From contig CAZIOB010000040.1 in NCBI GenBank assembly GCA_964540755.1, forward strand, positions 1 through 18,885: a stretch of DNA of 18,885 nucleotides. The letters are read 5' to 3'. Positions 6,902 through 15,192 of this stretch are shown here, one piece after another (position 1 is the first letter of the stretch; each line of letters begins with the position of its first letter). The notes under the pieces were generated by a model. That model worked only from the letters and a program-made list of their open reading frames with translations. It did not search any database and was not told the DNA's origin. The translations under genes were made by a program, and so were the position numbers. Origin of the DNA: JAAYJR01 sp964540755. Its GTDB lineage: Bacteria > Bacteroidota > Bacteroidia > Bacteroidales > Prolixibacteraceae.

Positions 6902-9715
6902 ATGAGAAATAGCATAGTTATATTTTTTTTGCTTATATGCACTGCTTTGTCAGCCCAAAAGCAGTCGGAAGTCACTCTTTCCATTGATGATTTTGCCAAA
7001 TGGAATACTATCTCGAATGAAATCATTTCGAATGATGGGAAGATAATTGCTTTTGAGGTAAATCCGCAAAAGGGCGATGGAATGCTTTTTATCACCAGAT
7101 GTGATGAAGGTAACGGTTTTTTGCAGGTTAAAAACAAAGAAGGCAGTAAACATGGCATTAACATTCCACGCGGAACCGGTGCAAAGATGAGTCCGGATAA
7201 TAATTTTCTGGTATTCAGAATAAAACAGCCCGAAGATATCATACGGAAAGCAAAACTGGCAGATATCAAAGCCGAAAAGATGCCAAAAGATAGTTTAGGA
7301 ATTTTAATATTAGGCCGGGATACAATTTTCAAATTCCCCAAAATCAAGTCTTATGAAATTCCTGAAGAAAATACAAAGTGGATAGCTTTTACGGTTGAAA
7401 ATAAAGATAATGCAGATACGATAAGCAATTCCGCAAAAAAGAATAATTTTGATACGGATAAACTGGTCCTGTTTGAAGTAGAAACCTCTGATACATTGGA
7501 ATTTAATAATGTAACAGAGTATTTTTATTCCAAAGAGGGAGATGCCGTATATTTTATCAGTAAAGTCGCAGATTCGGTTAAAACATCAAGTACCCTGTTT
7601 TTATTTGATACATCGGAAGGGAAAGCAGTTTCTTTATTTTCATATGAAGGTTGGATGAAGAAGATAGCAGCAGATAAAACCGGGGAAAAATACTCATTTA
7701 TCATGTCCTCCGACACTATTGATGCAAAGATATATTCATTATACTCTGGAGAGCGGGGAGAGGACCCCCGGAAGATTATCGACAGCTATACCATGGGTAT
7801 CCCTGTAGGATGGTCGCCCAGTGTTAATTGCAGTATATATTTTTCGGATGACGGGACAAAGCTTTACCTGGGAACAGCTGAGAGTCCTGAGCCTGACCCT
7901 GAAGATACACTTCTTGAAGAAGAGATTCCAAAAGTGGATGTTTGGAGCTGGCAGGACAAAAAAATACAGCCTGAGCAACTGGCAGAGCTGGAAAAAGAAA
8001 AAAAACGTACTTATTTGGCTGTTTATCATCTTAATAAGGAACGTTTTATTCAATTGGCCGATATTAACGTGGCAAGGGTTACTCCTGTTAGTAAAGGTGA
8101 TGGGCCCTATGCACTGGGAATGGACGATACACCTTATATGCGGACTTCAAGCTGGACGGGAGAACGTAACAGTGATTATTATCTGATAGATATTGAATCG
8201 GGTATTAAAAGGGAGATAGTTGATAATAAATCGTATGTACAGATTTCACCAAACGGCAAATATGTTGTATGGTATGAACCGGAGGACAGCAGCTATTATT
8301 CCAGGTCATCCGATATTAATAAGCTTGAGACTGTTCCGCTGACAAAAATGATCCCTGTAAATTTTTTTGATGAGAGAAACGACCGTCCTATGGATCCCTC
8401 GCCATATGGCATTGCAGGCTGGAGTGAAAATAACAGGTTTGTATATATATATGACCGCTATGATATATGGAAGATCGATCCCTCCGGTGAACGTGTCCCG
8501 GTTTGTGTTACAAATGCTTACGGACGCCGGAATCAAACCAGGCTCAGATATTTAAAGTTTGATAATGAGGAGGAATACATCCCGTCAGACAGTCTGGTGG
8601 TAATAAGCGCTTTTGATGAAAATACTATGTCGGCAGGTTATATGAGTTTCAATTTTAATGCTGTTGATGATCCTGAAATGCTTGTCATGGGTGATTATTA
8701 TTACAACAACCTTAAAAAAGCTAAAAATAGTGACAAGGTAATTTGGACAAAAGAAGATGTTGATATTTTTCCGGATATATGGTATAGTACTTTGGATTTT
8801 AAGGATCCTGTAAAAATATCAGATGCAAATCCGCAACAGGATAGTTATGTGTGGCCTGAAGTTAAGTTAATCAGGTGGACCGGCTTTTCGGGAGAAGAAC
8901 TCAAAGGATTGCTATATTATCCTGAAAATTTAGATCCCGGAAAGAAATATCCTTTAGTACTATATTTTTATGAACGGAGCTCGGAAGGCCTGCACAGGCA
9001 CCAGTGGCCCTATCCCAGCAGATCTACAATTAATAAAGCTTTTTATGTCAGTAACGGATACCTTGTTTTTGTGCCTGATATTACATATGATATCGGTTAT
9101 CCCGGCAAGAGCGCATATGATGATATTGTTAGCGGAACACTTCATGTGATTAATACTTTCCCTTTTGCAGATAAAGAGAGAATGGGGCTCCAGGGACAGA
9201 GTTGGGGTGGGTATCAGACTGCTTATCTTGTTACGCAGACTAATATGTTTAAAGCAGCGATGGCAGGCGCTCCGGTCAGTAACATGACAAGTGCTTATGG
9301 CGGAATACGTTGGGAATCCGGTATGAGCAGAATGTTTCAGTATGAGCATCAGCAAAGCAGAATAGGAGGGTCTTTGTGGGAAAAACCTCTTCATTATATA
9401 GATAATTCACCGCTTTTTTACGCACCTGACATAAATACCCCCTTACTAATTATGCATAATGACAATGACGGGGCTGTTCCATGGTATCAGGGTATTGAAT
9501 TATTTATTGCCCTTCGCAGGTTAAACAAGCCTGTGTGGTTGTTAAACTATAACGGAGAACCCCATAATCTGAAGAGTTCCAGTTGGGCAGAGAGGATTGA
9601 TCTTAGTAAACGGATGTTTGGTTTTTTTAACCATTATCTTAAAAAAGAGGATGCACCTGAATGGATGATAAGAGGGGTTCCTGCAATCAAAAAAGGTAAG
9701 GATTTTGGATACTGA
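6902..9715 (+). CDS. Secreted S9-family (prolyl oligopeptidase-like) serine peptidase
   Basis: I place the start at ATG 6902, giving 937 residues; a TTG immediately before (6899) is also in frame but unnecessary. A Sec signal peptide (1-19, ending TALSAQ) sends the protein to the periplasm. Residues about 30-640 form the irregular beta-propeller-type domain and about 660-920 the alpha/beta-hydrolase peptidase S9 domain. The triad is S767 in GQSWGGY, D856 in HNDNDGAVP and H888 in GEPHNL, all intact. The strings around YFYERSSEGLHRHQWP and INKAFYVSNGYLVFVPDI match the large Bacteroidota members of the family, which cleave peptides after proline or other small residues; specificity here is unknown. 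Its length (over 900) is at the long end of S9. The gene has its own predicted promoter and ends 2 bp from the convergent DUF6807 gene. Confidence 0.93.
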   Translation: MRNSIVIFFLLICTALSAQKQSEVTLSIDDFAKWNTISNEIISNDGKIIAFEVNPQKGDGMLFITRCDEGNGFLQVKNKEGSKHGINIPRGTGAKMSPDNNFLVFRIKQPEDIIRKAKLADIKAEKMPKDSLGILILGRDTIFKFPKIKSYEIPEENTKWIAFTVENKDNADTISNSAKKNNFDTDKLVLFEVETSDTLEFNNVTEYFYSKEGDAVYFISKVADSVKTSSTLFLFDTSEGKAVSLFSYEGWMKKIAADKTGEKYSFIMSSDTIDAKIYSLYSGERGEDPRKIIDSYTMGIPVGWSPSVNCSIYFSDDGTKLYLGTAESPEPDPEDTLLEEEIPKVDVWSWQDKKIQPEQLAELEKEKKRTYLAVYHLNKERFIQLADINVARVTPVSKGDGPYALGMDDTPYMRTSSWTGERNSDYYLIDIESGIKREIVDNKSYVQISPNGKYVVWYEPEDSSYYSRSSDINKLETVPLTKMIPVNFFDERNDRPMDPSPYGIAGWSENNRFVYIYDRYDIWKIDPSGERVPVCVTNAYGRRNQTRLRYLKFDNEEEYIPSDSLVVISAFDENTMSAGYMSFNFNAVDDPEMLVMGDYYYNNLKKAKNSDKVIWTKEDVDIFPDIWYSTLDFKDPVKISDANPQQDSYVWPEVKLIRWTGFSGEELKGLLYYPENLDPGKKYPLVLYFYERSSEGLHRHQWPYPSRSTINKAFYVSNGYLVFVPDITYDIGYPGKSAYDDIVSGTLHVINTFPFADKERMGLQGQSWGGYQTAYLVTQTNMFKAAMAGAPVSNMTSAYGGIRWESGMSRMFQYEHQQSRIGGSLWEKPLHYIDNSPLFYAPDINTPLLIMHNDNDGAVPWYQGIELFIALRRLNKPVWLLNYNGEPHNLKSSSWAERIDLSKRMFGFFNHYLKKEDAPEWMIRGVPAIKKGKDFGY

Positions 9716-9717
9716 CC

Positions 9718-10794
9718 TTAATATACTTCGGCGAAATCATCAGCATATTCATTGATCTGTTCAGGAGCCAGATAACTTCCTGAATGTATCATGACCCTGT
9801 ACCTGAAAGTAACCGATTCTCCTCCGGGAATGCTGAAATTCATCTCTTTTTCACCTTTTGTAAAATCTTTCCATCCAAGCGGATTTGCTGCAAACAGTCC
9901 GTATCCCCTGGCATGCCAGTAAGTCGGGAAGCCCGGATTATCCGGGTGGTCACAAATTATGAGCGATATTTTTTCAGAGCCTGCTATACCGTAGAGATCC
10001 ATCCACCTGGCACGTGTGCCCCATACTTCAATTCCTGATGCCCCTTCGCTGCTGAGGTAATTGCCGGTTACTGTTTCATCAGAGCCGCCCTCTATCTTTT
10101 CAGTCTCTCCATTTTTACCATATATGTTAACCATGCCTGTGGAAGGAAGTTCAAGTTGACGGGCTACGCGGATTCCAAACATACCTTCCTTAGTATCAGG
10201 CATGGATATATCTCCGTTTGTTGCCGTTAATGTTGTTATCCTGTCAATAAAAAGAGTTTCCTTTTTTTTAATAAAATGATATTCTGTATCTTCTTTAAGC
10301 AGTTCCCTGCCTGCCGGATCAACCCATTTTCCCTGTGTGACAAGCAGAGCTTTGCCTTTGCCATCTTTGAGCTTATTGATTTTCTCATGTTTAATAATGC
10401 CCCCGTTCTCATTCGTTGTTCCCAGTCCGCGGGATCCATTACCCCAAAAATCGTATCCATTGACATTCCCGTAAGTTAACCACATGCCTGTCTGGTGAGG
10501 ATGATCAACACGCTCTCCCGGCCTGGGATTTACCGGGTATCCCCGGGTGATTTCTATTCCCGACAAGGTAAAAATAGGATAAAGTATGGGTTTACATACA
10601 TTATCCGGCCAACGGAAGGTTGTGAATAATTTTTCGTCGATTTTTACGTCAATGCTTTTATTGCCTTCATCAACTATAAAGGTAAACTTTGCATCCTGAT
10701 CATTTTGTTTTTTATCACCTGATCCTGATTTAGATCCGCAGGAAACAGATAAGATAATAGTTGAAATGATAATTATTATTGAAAGTGTTCTCAT
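9718..10794 (-). CDS. DUF6807 (PmoA-like) lipoprotein
   Basis: The 358-residue protein starts with a lipoprotein signal peptide (LSVSC, C19 the likely lipidated Cys), so it should be membrane-anchored in the envelope. The core matches DUF6807, often labelled PmoA-like in Bacteroidota although it has no demonstrated link to methane monooxygenase. The diagnostic block is GERVDHPHQTGMW followed by YGNVNGYDFW (about residues 93-117), with a later HARGYGLFAANPLG segment near the C-terminus. The fold is expected to be a beta-sandwich resembling sugar-mutarotase or glycoside-binding domains, and such genes recur in polysaccharide and sugar-oxidation clusters. Its reaction is unknown. It is the last gene of the minus-strand run, 138 bp after the kinase gene, and meets the peptidase gene tail to tail with only 2 bp between stop codons and no visible terminator. 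Confidence 0.85.
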   Translation of the reverse strand: MRTLSIIIIISTIILSVSCGSKSGSGDKKQNDQDAKFTFIVDEGNKSIDVKIDEKLFTTFRWPDNVCKPILYPIFTLSGIEITRGYPVNPRPGERVDHPHQTGMWLTYGNVNGYDFWGNGSRGLGTTNENGGIIKHEKINKLKDGKGKALLVTQGKWVDPAGRELLKEDTEYHFIKKKETLFIDRITTLTATNGDISMPDTKEGMFGIRVARQLELPSTGMVNIYGKNGETEKIEGGSDETVTGNYLSSEGASGIEVWGTRARWMDLYGIAGSEKISLIICDHPDNPGFPTYWHARGYGLFAANPLGWKDFTKGEKEMNFSIPGGESVTFRYRVMIHSGSYLAPEQINEYADDFAEVY

Positions 10795-10932
10795 TTTATG
10801 AAATATTTAAATATAAGTTTAAAATTTATGAGAGTATATCCTCAATGTTTAGCTTTCCGCAGCAGACTTTTATGTAGTTTTGTTTTAATATTACTTATTC
10901 AGGATACTTTAAAAATTTCAGAAAGTTACAGT

Positions 10933-12123
10933 TTATCTTATTTGTTCAATATATTTTTTATAATAAGGAGTTATAAGGTTAAGTTTTTCACCTGGGTTAT
11001 TTTCAAAAAATGTCCCTCCCATATAAAAACAGGAATATCCGCCGGAAACAATTCCCCATGCTGATGCTTCAGCCAGATCGAGAATATCTTTACCCTTTTG
11101 GATCTGTGAAACCAGATCAGCTATAACACCTCCGGTGAAATTATCACCACAACCTGTTGTATCTCCTGCATGTCCTTTTTTCAGTTCCTGTGATATAGCT
11201 TCAGAAACTGGCATGTCAATATTTCTCATCTCAAGGAACCGGCTTTTTCCGGAAGCAAAACCTCTCAGGTTATTCGGGCCATTGGTCACCAGCAAAGCTC
11301 CTGTGCCAACATCCCGGAAGTAATGTATAGCTTCTTCCAAAGAATTTTTTCCGCTGAGTCGCAGCGCTTCTTCCAGATCGGTTATCAAAAGGTCTGTATT
11401 CGTATAACTATCATCGCTTCGTCCCAGTGGCCATTTTTTTTCAGGAGAAGCTTTTTCGTTTCTGAAATCATATACTGTATTTACAATAGTTAAACAGTCG
11501 TTTGATTTAGCTTTAATAAGTAATTCTGTCAGATTATCATGGATTACCGGAACAAGCGCTGTCCCTCCGAATACAACTACATCAGATGAGAAGAATTCTT
11601 CATCGAGTTTGTCAGGACTGAAATTCCAGGCTTCGCCTATGGAGTTGATAAAAATGCGTTCCCCATGTCCTTTGTCATAATCAGGATCTGACAAAACTAT
11701 TGTGGAAGGGGTGGTATCCCCTGAAAGATAATAGTGATTATCAGTCAACAGATTCATTTCGTTAAGTATGGAAAATATAAATTCTCCGTCCGGGTCTTTA
11801 CCTCCACACCCATAAAAAAGACATTTTGTCCCCAATGACTGCATCATTTGTTTTGCGTGTATCAGCGGAACAATTCCCGGCCCGCCAATATTTTTTTTGT
11901 CCGGCTCTTTTCCTTTTGTAATTGATTTCAATACTTTAGAAAGATCTTCTCCGCAGAATTCTTCAAACTCTTCTCTGAAAACCAGTTTTCCAGGAGTTAA
12001 TCCTCCGTCGCCACGCTTTTTTGATAAGTATGGAAGAAAGTCCGGATCAGAGAAAGAGACGTTTCTGTACAACCTGTCCACTAAACAACAACCGGTAACT
12101 GAAACCCTGGTAATAGTATTCAT
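10933..12123 (-). CDS. PfkB-family (ribokinase-like) sugar kinase
   Basis: This 396-residue cytoplasmic protein is an ATP-dependent kinase of the PfkB/ribokinase family. The C-terminal signature DTTGCGDNFTGG (321-332) carries the anion hole and catalytic base D327. The N-terminal substrate lid and glycine region is represented by NIGGPGIVPLIHAKQM (78-93) and GCGGKDPDGEFI. It is longer than the usual 300-330 residues: an extra segment at about 22-77 (FSDPDFLPYLSKKRGDGG and onward) comes before the GG motif, so the lid is unusual. The family covers fructose, ribose, KDG, inositol and nucleoside kinases; the sequence does not show which substrate is used. Context (deaminase-like, deacetylase, oxidoreductase and aminotransferase genes upstream) suggests a sugar or cyclitol produced by those enzymes. 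A TAnnTTTG-like box lies about 100 bp upstream, so it may have its own promoter. Confidence 0.88.
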   Translation of the reverse strand: MNTITRVSVTGCCLVDRLYRNVSFSDPDFLPYLSKKRGDGGLTPGKLVFREEFEEFCGEDLSKVLKSITKGKEPDKKNIGGPGIVPLIHAKQMMQSLGTKCLFYGCGGKDPDGEFIFSILNEMNLLTDNHYYLSGDTTPSTIVLSDPDYDKGHGERIFINSIGEAWNFSPDKLDEEFFSSDVVVFGGTALVPVIHDNLTELLIKAKSNDCLTIVNTVYDFRNEKASPEKKWPLGRSDDSYTNTDLLITDLEEALRLSGKNSLEEAIHYFRDVGTGALLVTNGPNNLRGFASGKSRFLEMRNIDMPVSEAISQELKKGHAGDTTGCGDNFTGGVIADLVSQIQKGKDILDLAEASAWGIVSGGYSCFYMGGTFFENNPGEKLNLITPYYKKYIEQIR

Positions 12124-12221
12124 GGTAAAATAAAAATGTTATGCATCTTAACGTTATTTAATATCTGTTACTTTACGGATATCATAATTTACAAATTCAT
12201 GCGATTAAAATGAATTATTTT

Positions 12222-12229
12222 CAAAGGTA
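12222..12229 (-). promoter_or_regulatory. Possible -7 box upstream of the PfkB kinase gene
   Basis: Read on the minus strand this is TACCTTTG, an exact match to TAnnTTTG, about 100 nt upstream of the kinase start. The -33 region holds only TTATG instead of TTTG or TTG, so the promoter is incomplete. A perfect dyad (12242-12270) overlaps the expected -33 position, which would fit a regulated promoter. Confidence 0.3.
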
Positions 12230-12241
12230 TTATATGGAACT

Positions 12242-12270
12242 CACATAAGTTTTAATCTTACACTTATGTG
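12242..12270. promoter_or_regulatory. Perfect dyad CACATAAGT-N11-ACTTATGTG
   Basis: Two 9-bp arms (12242-12250 and 12262-12270) are perfect inverted complements with an 11-bp spacer. The dyad lies between the NagB-like gene and the kinase gene, directly upstream of the TACCTTTG box. No T-run follows on either strand, so it is not a standard terminator; an operator or an RNA hairpin is possible. It overlaps the start of dispersed repeat copy 2. Confidence 0.4.
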
Positions 12271-12297
12271 ATTTTACAATCATGCTCGTTTCCTTCC
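12248..12297. repeat. Dispersed intergenic repeat, copy 2
   Basis: This is the second copy of the 50-bp repeat at 6491-6540, 43/50 identical and in the same orientation. The differences cluster in its first half, where this copy contains the right arm of the dyad at 12242-12270, which copy 1 does not preserve. It lies between the NagB-like and kinase genes. Confidence 0.7.
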
Positions 12298-12330
12298 TGA
12301 TTTGATATCCCTCCGGTTTAGTATATTTTT

Positions 12331-13263
12331 TCAGTGCATTTCTGTGATGCATTCACCCAGTCCGCCTGTATAATAATTAAAATGAACATTGGGATGGTCG
12401 GCAAGAAGTGACATAGGTACGGATGAATCAGTTATTTTTTTCCCTATCATCAGGGCTGTCAGTCGTTGTCCAAATGGATTATCATGGGTGCCTGCATGCC
12501 AGATGGACACTTTTTCTGCTTTCCATGTTTCTACGGGCCCGACGGTTATAGCCTGGGTCGGTATGCCTGTTACGACACCTCCGGCGCTTGTCCTTGCATT
12601 TTGCATACATGTTACAGGATGAAGTTCTACAATACGGGTTGTCAATTTTCTGAATTCCTCCGGTGACGGTGGTTCATCTTTATATTTCCCTTCTCTTTTG
12701 GGTGGATCATTGAATGCCCAGTGTTTAACATCCCCCTGTCCTCCCTGCATCATCGCACAGCGAATTCCGCTGTCCCAGCTTTTAATATATCCGGTTGTGT
12801 CAGCTTTGGGAAAATGAAGATTTGATTCAGGTATTCTCAAATTTTTATTGATCCTGTTAAAGCACAAGTCCCTGTCTGCTTTTTCAAATGATATTGGATT
12901 ATCCGGTTCAAGCTCTTTCCCGTTTTGATACCATTCATCCATTCCCCAGAAATGGGCATTTGACAGATCCGGTTTCAGTTCATTTACCAGTCTTGCGACC
13001 AATGGCAACTGTTCTGTCGGGCCAATAGGGCCGCATATGCCGACGGGTTCATTTTCCGAAGCCTGTCTCCATGCTGATATATATTCAAGAGCTTCAGCAA
13101 GATAAAAGTCTTCAAGCGTATTATAGAAGACAATTTTAAATCCCTCCCGTGAAAGGGCAACCATATCGTTTTTTGTGAGTTTTGCCGCATCGCTCAATAT
13201 TTCATCATCCAATGTGGTGAAATCCCACCATCCGGGAGCGAGCATACTTAATTTTCTGGCCAT
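12331..13263 (-). CDS. Divergent NagB-like glucosamine-6-phosphate deaminase/isomerase family protein
   Basis: This 310-residue cytoplasmic protein belongs to the NagB/RpiA sugar-phosphate isomerase superfamily; E. coli NagB has 266. Recognisable parts are CGPIGPTEQLP (77-87) for the phosphate loop, GMDEW (107-111) for the block containing the catalytic Asp-Glu pair, GGQGDVKHWAFNDP (174-187) for NagB GxGxDGHIAFNEP, IPTQAITVG (234-242), and the C-terminal SLLADHPNVHF. The catalytic loop deviates: one extra residue separates D178 from H181, and the Glu of FNEP (E148 in E. coli) is Asp (D186). True GlcN6P deaminase activity is therefore doubtful; a related aldose-ketose isomerase, deaminase or hydrolase on another amino sugar is more likely. 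It sits between a PIG-L deacetylase gene and a sugar kinase gene, as expected for an amino-sugar catabolic step. Confidence 0.82.
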   Translation of the reverse strand: MARKLSMLAPGWWDFTTLDDEILSDAAKLTKNDMVALSREGFKIVFYNTLEDFYLAEALEYISAWRQASENEPVGICGPIGPTEQLPLVARLVNELKPDLSNAHFWGMDEWYQNGKELEPDNPISFEKADRDLCFNRINKNLRIPESNLHFPKADTTGYIKSWDSGIRCAMMQGGQGDVKHWAFNDPPKREGKYKDEPPSPEEFRKLTTRIVELHPVTCMQNARTSAGGVVTGIPTQAITVGPVETWKAEKVSIWHAGTHDNPFGQRLTALMIGKKITDSSVPMSLLADHPNVHFNYYTGGLGECITEMH

Positions 13264-13300
13264 CTGTTATATTTTTAGATTGTATTTTAATTACTTTTTT

Positions 13301-13316
13301 ATTACCCAGTGGTAAT
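13301..13316. promoter_or_regulatory. Short dyad ATTACC-CAGT-GGTAAT upstream of the NagB-like gene
   Basis: A perfect 6-bp inverted repeat with a 4-base loop lies 38-53 bp upstream of the NagB-like start. A partial echo of its right half (AGTGTAAT, 13344-13351) and of its left half (ATTACCC, 13367-13373) occurs in the same 110-bp spacer. No T-run follows on the transcribed strand. A small operator is possible, but the short arms make chance a fair explanation. Confidence 0.25.
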
Positions 13317-13373
13317 TTTAATTTAATTTAATTTGATTTTCCAAGTGTAATTTTTTTATTTTTTATATTACCC

Positions 13374-14135
13374 TTAGAGTACTTTTTTCTCAAAGACTTT
13401 GTTCCCCAGTATTTTTTTCAGAATGTTTTCCTGCGGATAGCTATGTCCCAGGTGTTGCCTGAATCCTTCGGCATAGGTTGTGTGGATCTCTTTACCCCTT
13501 TTTTCTGAAAATCTTTTCATAGCAAGGATATATTCATCAATTTTATGATGCATTAATAACCAGTTACGTTGACTTTCATGAGAGGCAAGCATCTGTGCTT
13601 TAATATCCATTTCATCAGTGATATCGACATATATGTCTGGCTGAACAGGCTTACCAAGAATATCCTTACCTTCCATAGCGTCGCTGTAATAAAGGTAGGG
13701 CACCGGTTCAAAGGGTTCTTCACTGACTTCCATATTTTTTATTCCGGAAACAAAACATGCGGTCTGGACGATCCTGCTTGTCATCTCGTGGTCAACCATA
13801 TAATCCTGGGGACTTGCAGTAAAGACAATAGAGGGACGAACCCTTCTGAGTAATCCTGTTGTTGCATTTATTGTGTCGCGATCATAAAGTATATACCCAT
13901 CTTCGAACTCGAGGCAGTGGTATGTACCCTCAAGCAGGGTTGCCGACCTGGTTGCCTCTGCTTTCCTGATGGTGCTGATTTCTTCCCGGGAAAGACTTGT
14001 CGTACCTTTGTCCCCCGGCGCCATTGTTGCAATATGAATTTCCCATCCTTGTTTTTTTAATAAAGACAAAGTTCCTGCACACATAATTTCAGTATCATCC
14101 GGATGTGAAAAAACTGCTAAAACTGTTTTATTCAT
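13374..14135 (-). CDS. PIG-L family (LmbE-like) zinc-dependent N-deacetylase
   Basis: The 253-residue cytoplasmic protein belongs to the PIG-L/LmbE family, zinc enzymes that remove acetyl groups from N-acetylglucosamine-type units (mycothiol MshB, bacillithiol BshB, GlcNAc-PI deacetylase). The signature is SHPDDTE at 10-16, with H11 and D14 as zinc ligands and D13 as general base; the third ligand is H116 in QDYMVDHEMTSRIV. Length is normal and there is no signal peptide. No mycothiol or bacillithiol glycosyltransferase or ligase is nearby, so thiol biosynthesis is not supported. Position between the oxidoreductase gene (10 bp upstream) and the NagB-like gene (110 bp downstream) supports deacetylation of an N-acetylated sugar or cyclitol before deamination. 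The exact substrate cannot be read from the sequence. Confidence 0.9.
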   Translation of the reverse strand: MNKTVLAVFSHPDDTEIMCAGTLSLLKKQGWEIHIATMAPGDKGTTSLSREEISTIRKAEATRSATLLEGTYHCLEFEDGYILYDRDTINATTGLLRRVRPSIVFTASPQDYMVDHEMTSRIVQTACFVSGIKNMEVSEEPFEPVPYLYYSDAMEGKDILGKPVQPDIYVDITDEMDIKAQMLASHESQRNWLLMHHKIDEYILAMKRFSEKRGKEIHTTYAEGFRQHLGHSYPQENILKKILGNKVFEKKVL

Positions 14136-14145
14136 TTTTTATATA

Positions 14146-15192
14146 TTAATATTTAACATTTATTACGCTGCCGGTTTTTGCTGCTTCATAACAGGCAGCT
14201 ATTATTTTTTGATTTGCCAGTCCTTGTTTTTCGTTATTAGAAGGTTCCCTGTTTTCAAGTATAGCGTTGCTAAACTCTTCAATTTCTGCCAGATAGGTAT
14301 TTACCGGGGGTGGATTTATAACCATCCCTTCAGATTGATTCCTTATCTGCCGGGCATCATAACCTGCCTCGTCATTTTCGAGGTAGGCAGTCATTTCTCC
14401 CGAATCTCCCTGGCCGATAGTACCTTTGGCAATAATACTCCCTTTTGATCCATAAAGTTCCAGAACATTTTTACTGCTATTATCCGGGATACAAAAATAT
14501 GCATCAACAGTTGCCATAACGCCATTTTCAAAAAACAGGGAAACAACGGCACTGTCCTCCGATTTATATGAATGAACATTATTATTTATAAAACAGCTGA
14601 CTTTTATGATTTTACCAAAGAACATTTCCAGCAGGTCAATGCAATGGCTGCCCATATCCATGAGTGAGCCTCCGCCACCTGTTTCGGGATTTTGTCTCCA
14701 TGCACCTTCAACAGGAGGATACCAGCATGACAATTGTGCCCTCCCGTAAACGGGCTTGCCTAATTTTCCTTCCTGCAACAATTTAAGTGCTGCCTGGTGC
14801 TGTGACAGGAATCTCATCATTAAGCCAGTTCCCAGCGTAACTCCTTCCTCCTTAGATATTTGTATCATTTTTTCAGCTTCATATACTGTCAGGCCCAGGG
14901 GCTTTTCACATAATATATGTTTCTTTGCTTTAGCACATGAAATAACATGATCAATATGAAGATAAGCAGGTGAGGCTACATATACTGCATCTATTCCGCT
15001 GCTAAGTAATTCATCAATACTTTTTGATGCTGCTGATCCAAATTGTTCTGCTACGGAATCATTTATCTCAGGCGATATATCATAGACTGATACAAGTTCA
15101 GCATTTTTTGCCTGCATCAAGCCTTCAGGGATAGTCCGTCTCCTGGCAATACCCCCTGAGCCAATAACTCCCCATTTTATTTTATTTTTCAT
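14146..15192 (-). CDS. Gfo/Idh/MocA family NAD(P)-dependent sugar/cyclitol oxidoreductase
   Basis: The 348-residue cytoplasmic protein has an N-terminal Rossmann domain (VIGSGGIARRR, 9-19) and the family EKPLG motif (96-100) with catalytic K97. The C-terminal alpha/beta domain contains GGGGSLMDMGSHCIDLLE (172-189), with D179 and H183 in the usual active-site positions. Members oxidise or reduce a hydroxyl or ketone on sugars, inositols and nucleotide sugars; the cofactor and substrate cannot be settled here. There is no Tat or Sec signal, so it differs from the secreted Gfo/Idh enzymes common in Bacteroidota. It is 10 bp from the PIG-L gene, almost certainly co-transcribed, and 164 bp after the DegT aminotransferase gene. 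An oxidoreductase making a keto sugar next to a PLP aminotransferase is a classic pairing, as in kanosamine synthesis (NtdC/NtdA), although here in a catabolic-looking setting. Confidence 0.93.
   Translation of the reverse strand: MKNKIKWGVIGSGGIARRRTIPEGLMQAKNAELVSVYDISPEINDSVAEQFGSAASKSIDELLSSGIDAVYVASPAYLHIDHVISCAKAKKHILCEKPLGLTVYEAEKMIQISKEEGVTLGTGLMMRFLSQHQAALKLLQEGKLGKPVYGRAQLSCWYPPVEGAWRQNPETGGGGSLMDMGSHCIDLLEMFFGKIIKVSCFINNNVHSYKSEDSAVVSLFFENGVMATVDAYFCIPDNSSKNVLELYGSKGSIIAKGTIGQGDSGEMTAYLENDEAGYDARQIRNQSEGMVINPPPVNTYLAEIEEFSNAILENREPSNNEKQGLANQKIIAACYEAAKTGSVINVKY

Noticed and set aside
8960..9394. A 144-codon minus-strand frame inside the S9 peptidase gene
   Set aside because: It is antisense to the catalytic domain, where conserved codons keep the opposite frame open; no family features are seen.
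10798..11064. An 88-codon plus-strand frame in the DUF6807-kinase spacer
   Set aside because: About half of it overlaps the 3' end of the kinase gene in antisense, and the product has no motif or clear signal; the spacer part alone is too short to support a gene.
12242..12270. The dyad read as a terminator of the NagB-like gene
   Set aside because: The minus strand after the stem reads AGTTCCATAT, with no T-run.
13316..13335. TTTAA-type microrepeat before the NagB-like gene
   Set aside because: Low-complexity AT runs of this size are ordinary in the spacers of this genome.
13374..14135. Mycothiol or bacillithiol deacetylase (MshB/BshB) as the function of the PIG-L protein
   Set aside because: No partner glycosyltransferase or ligase gene is nearby, and the surrounding genes point to sugar conversion.
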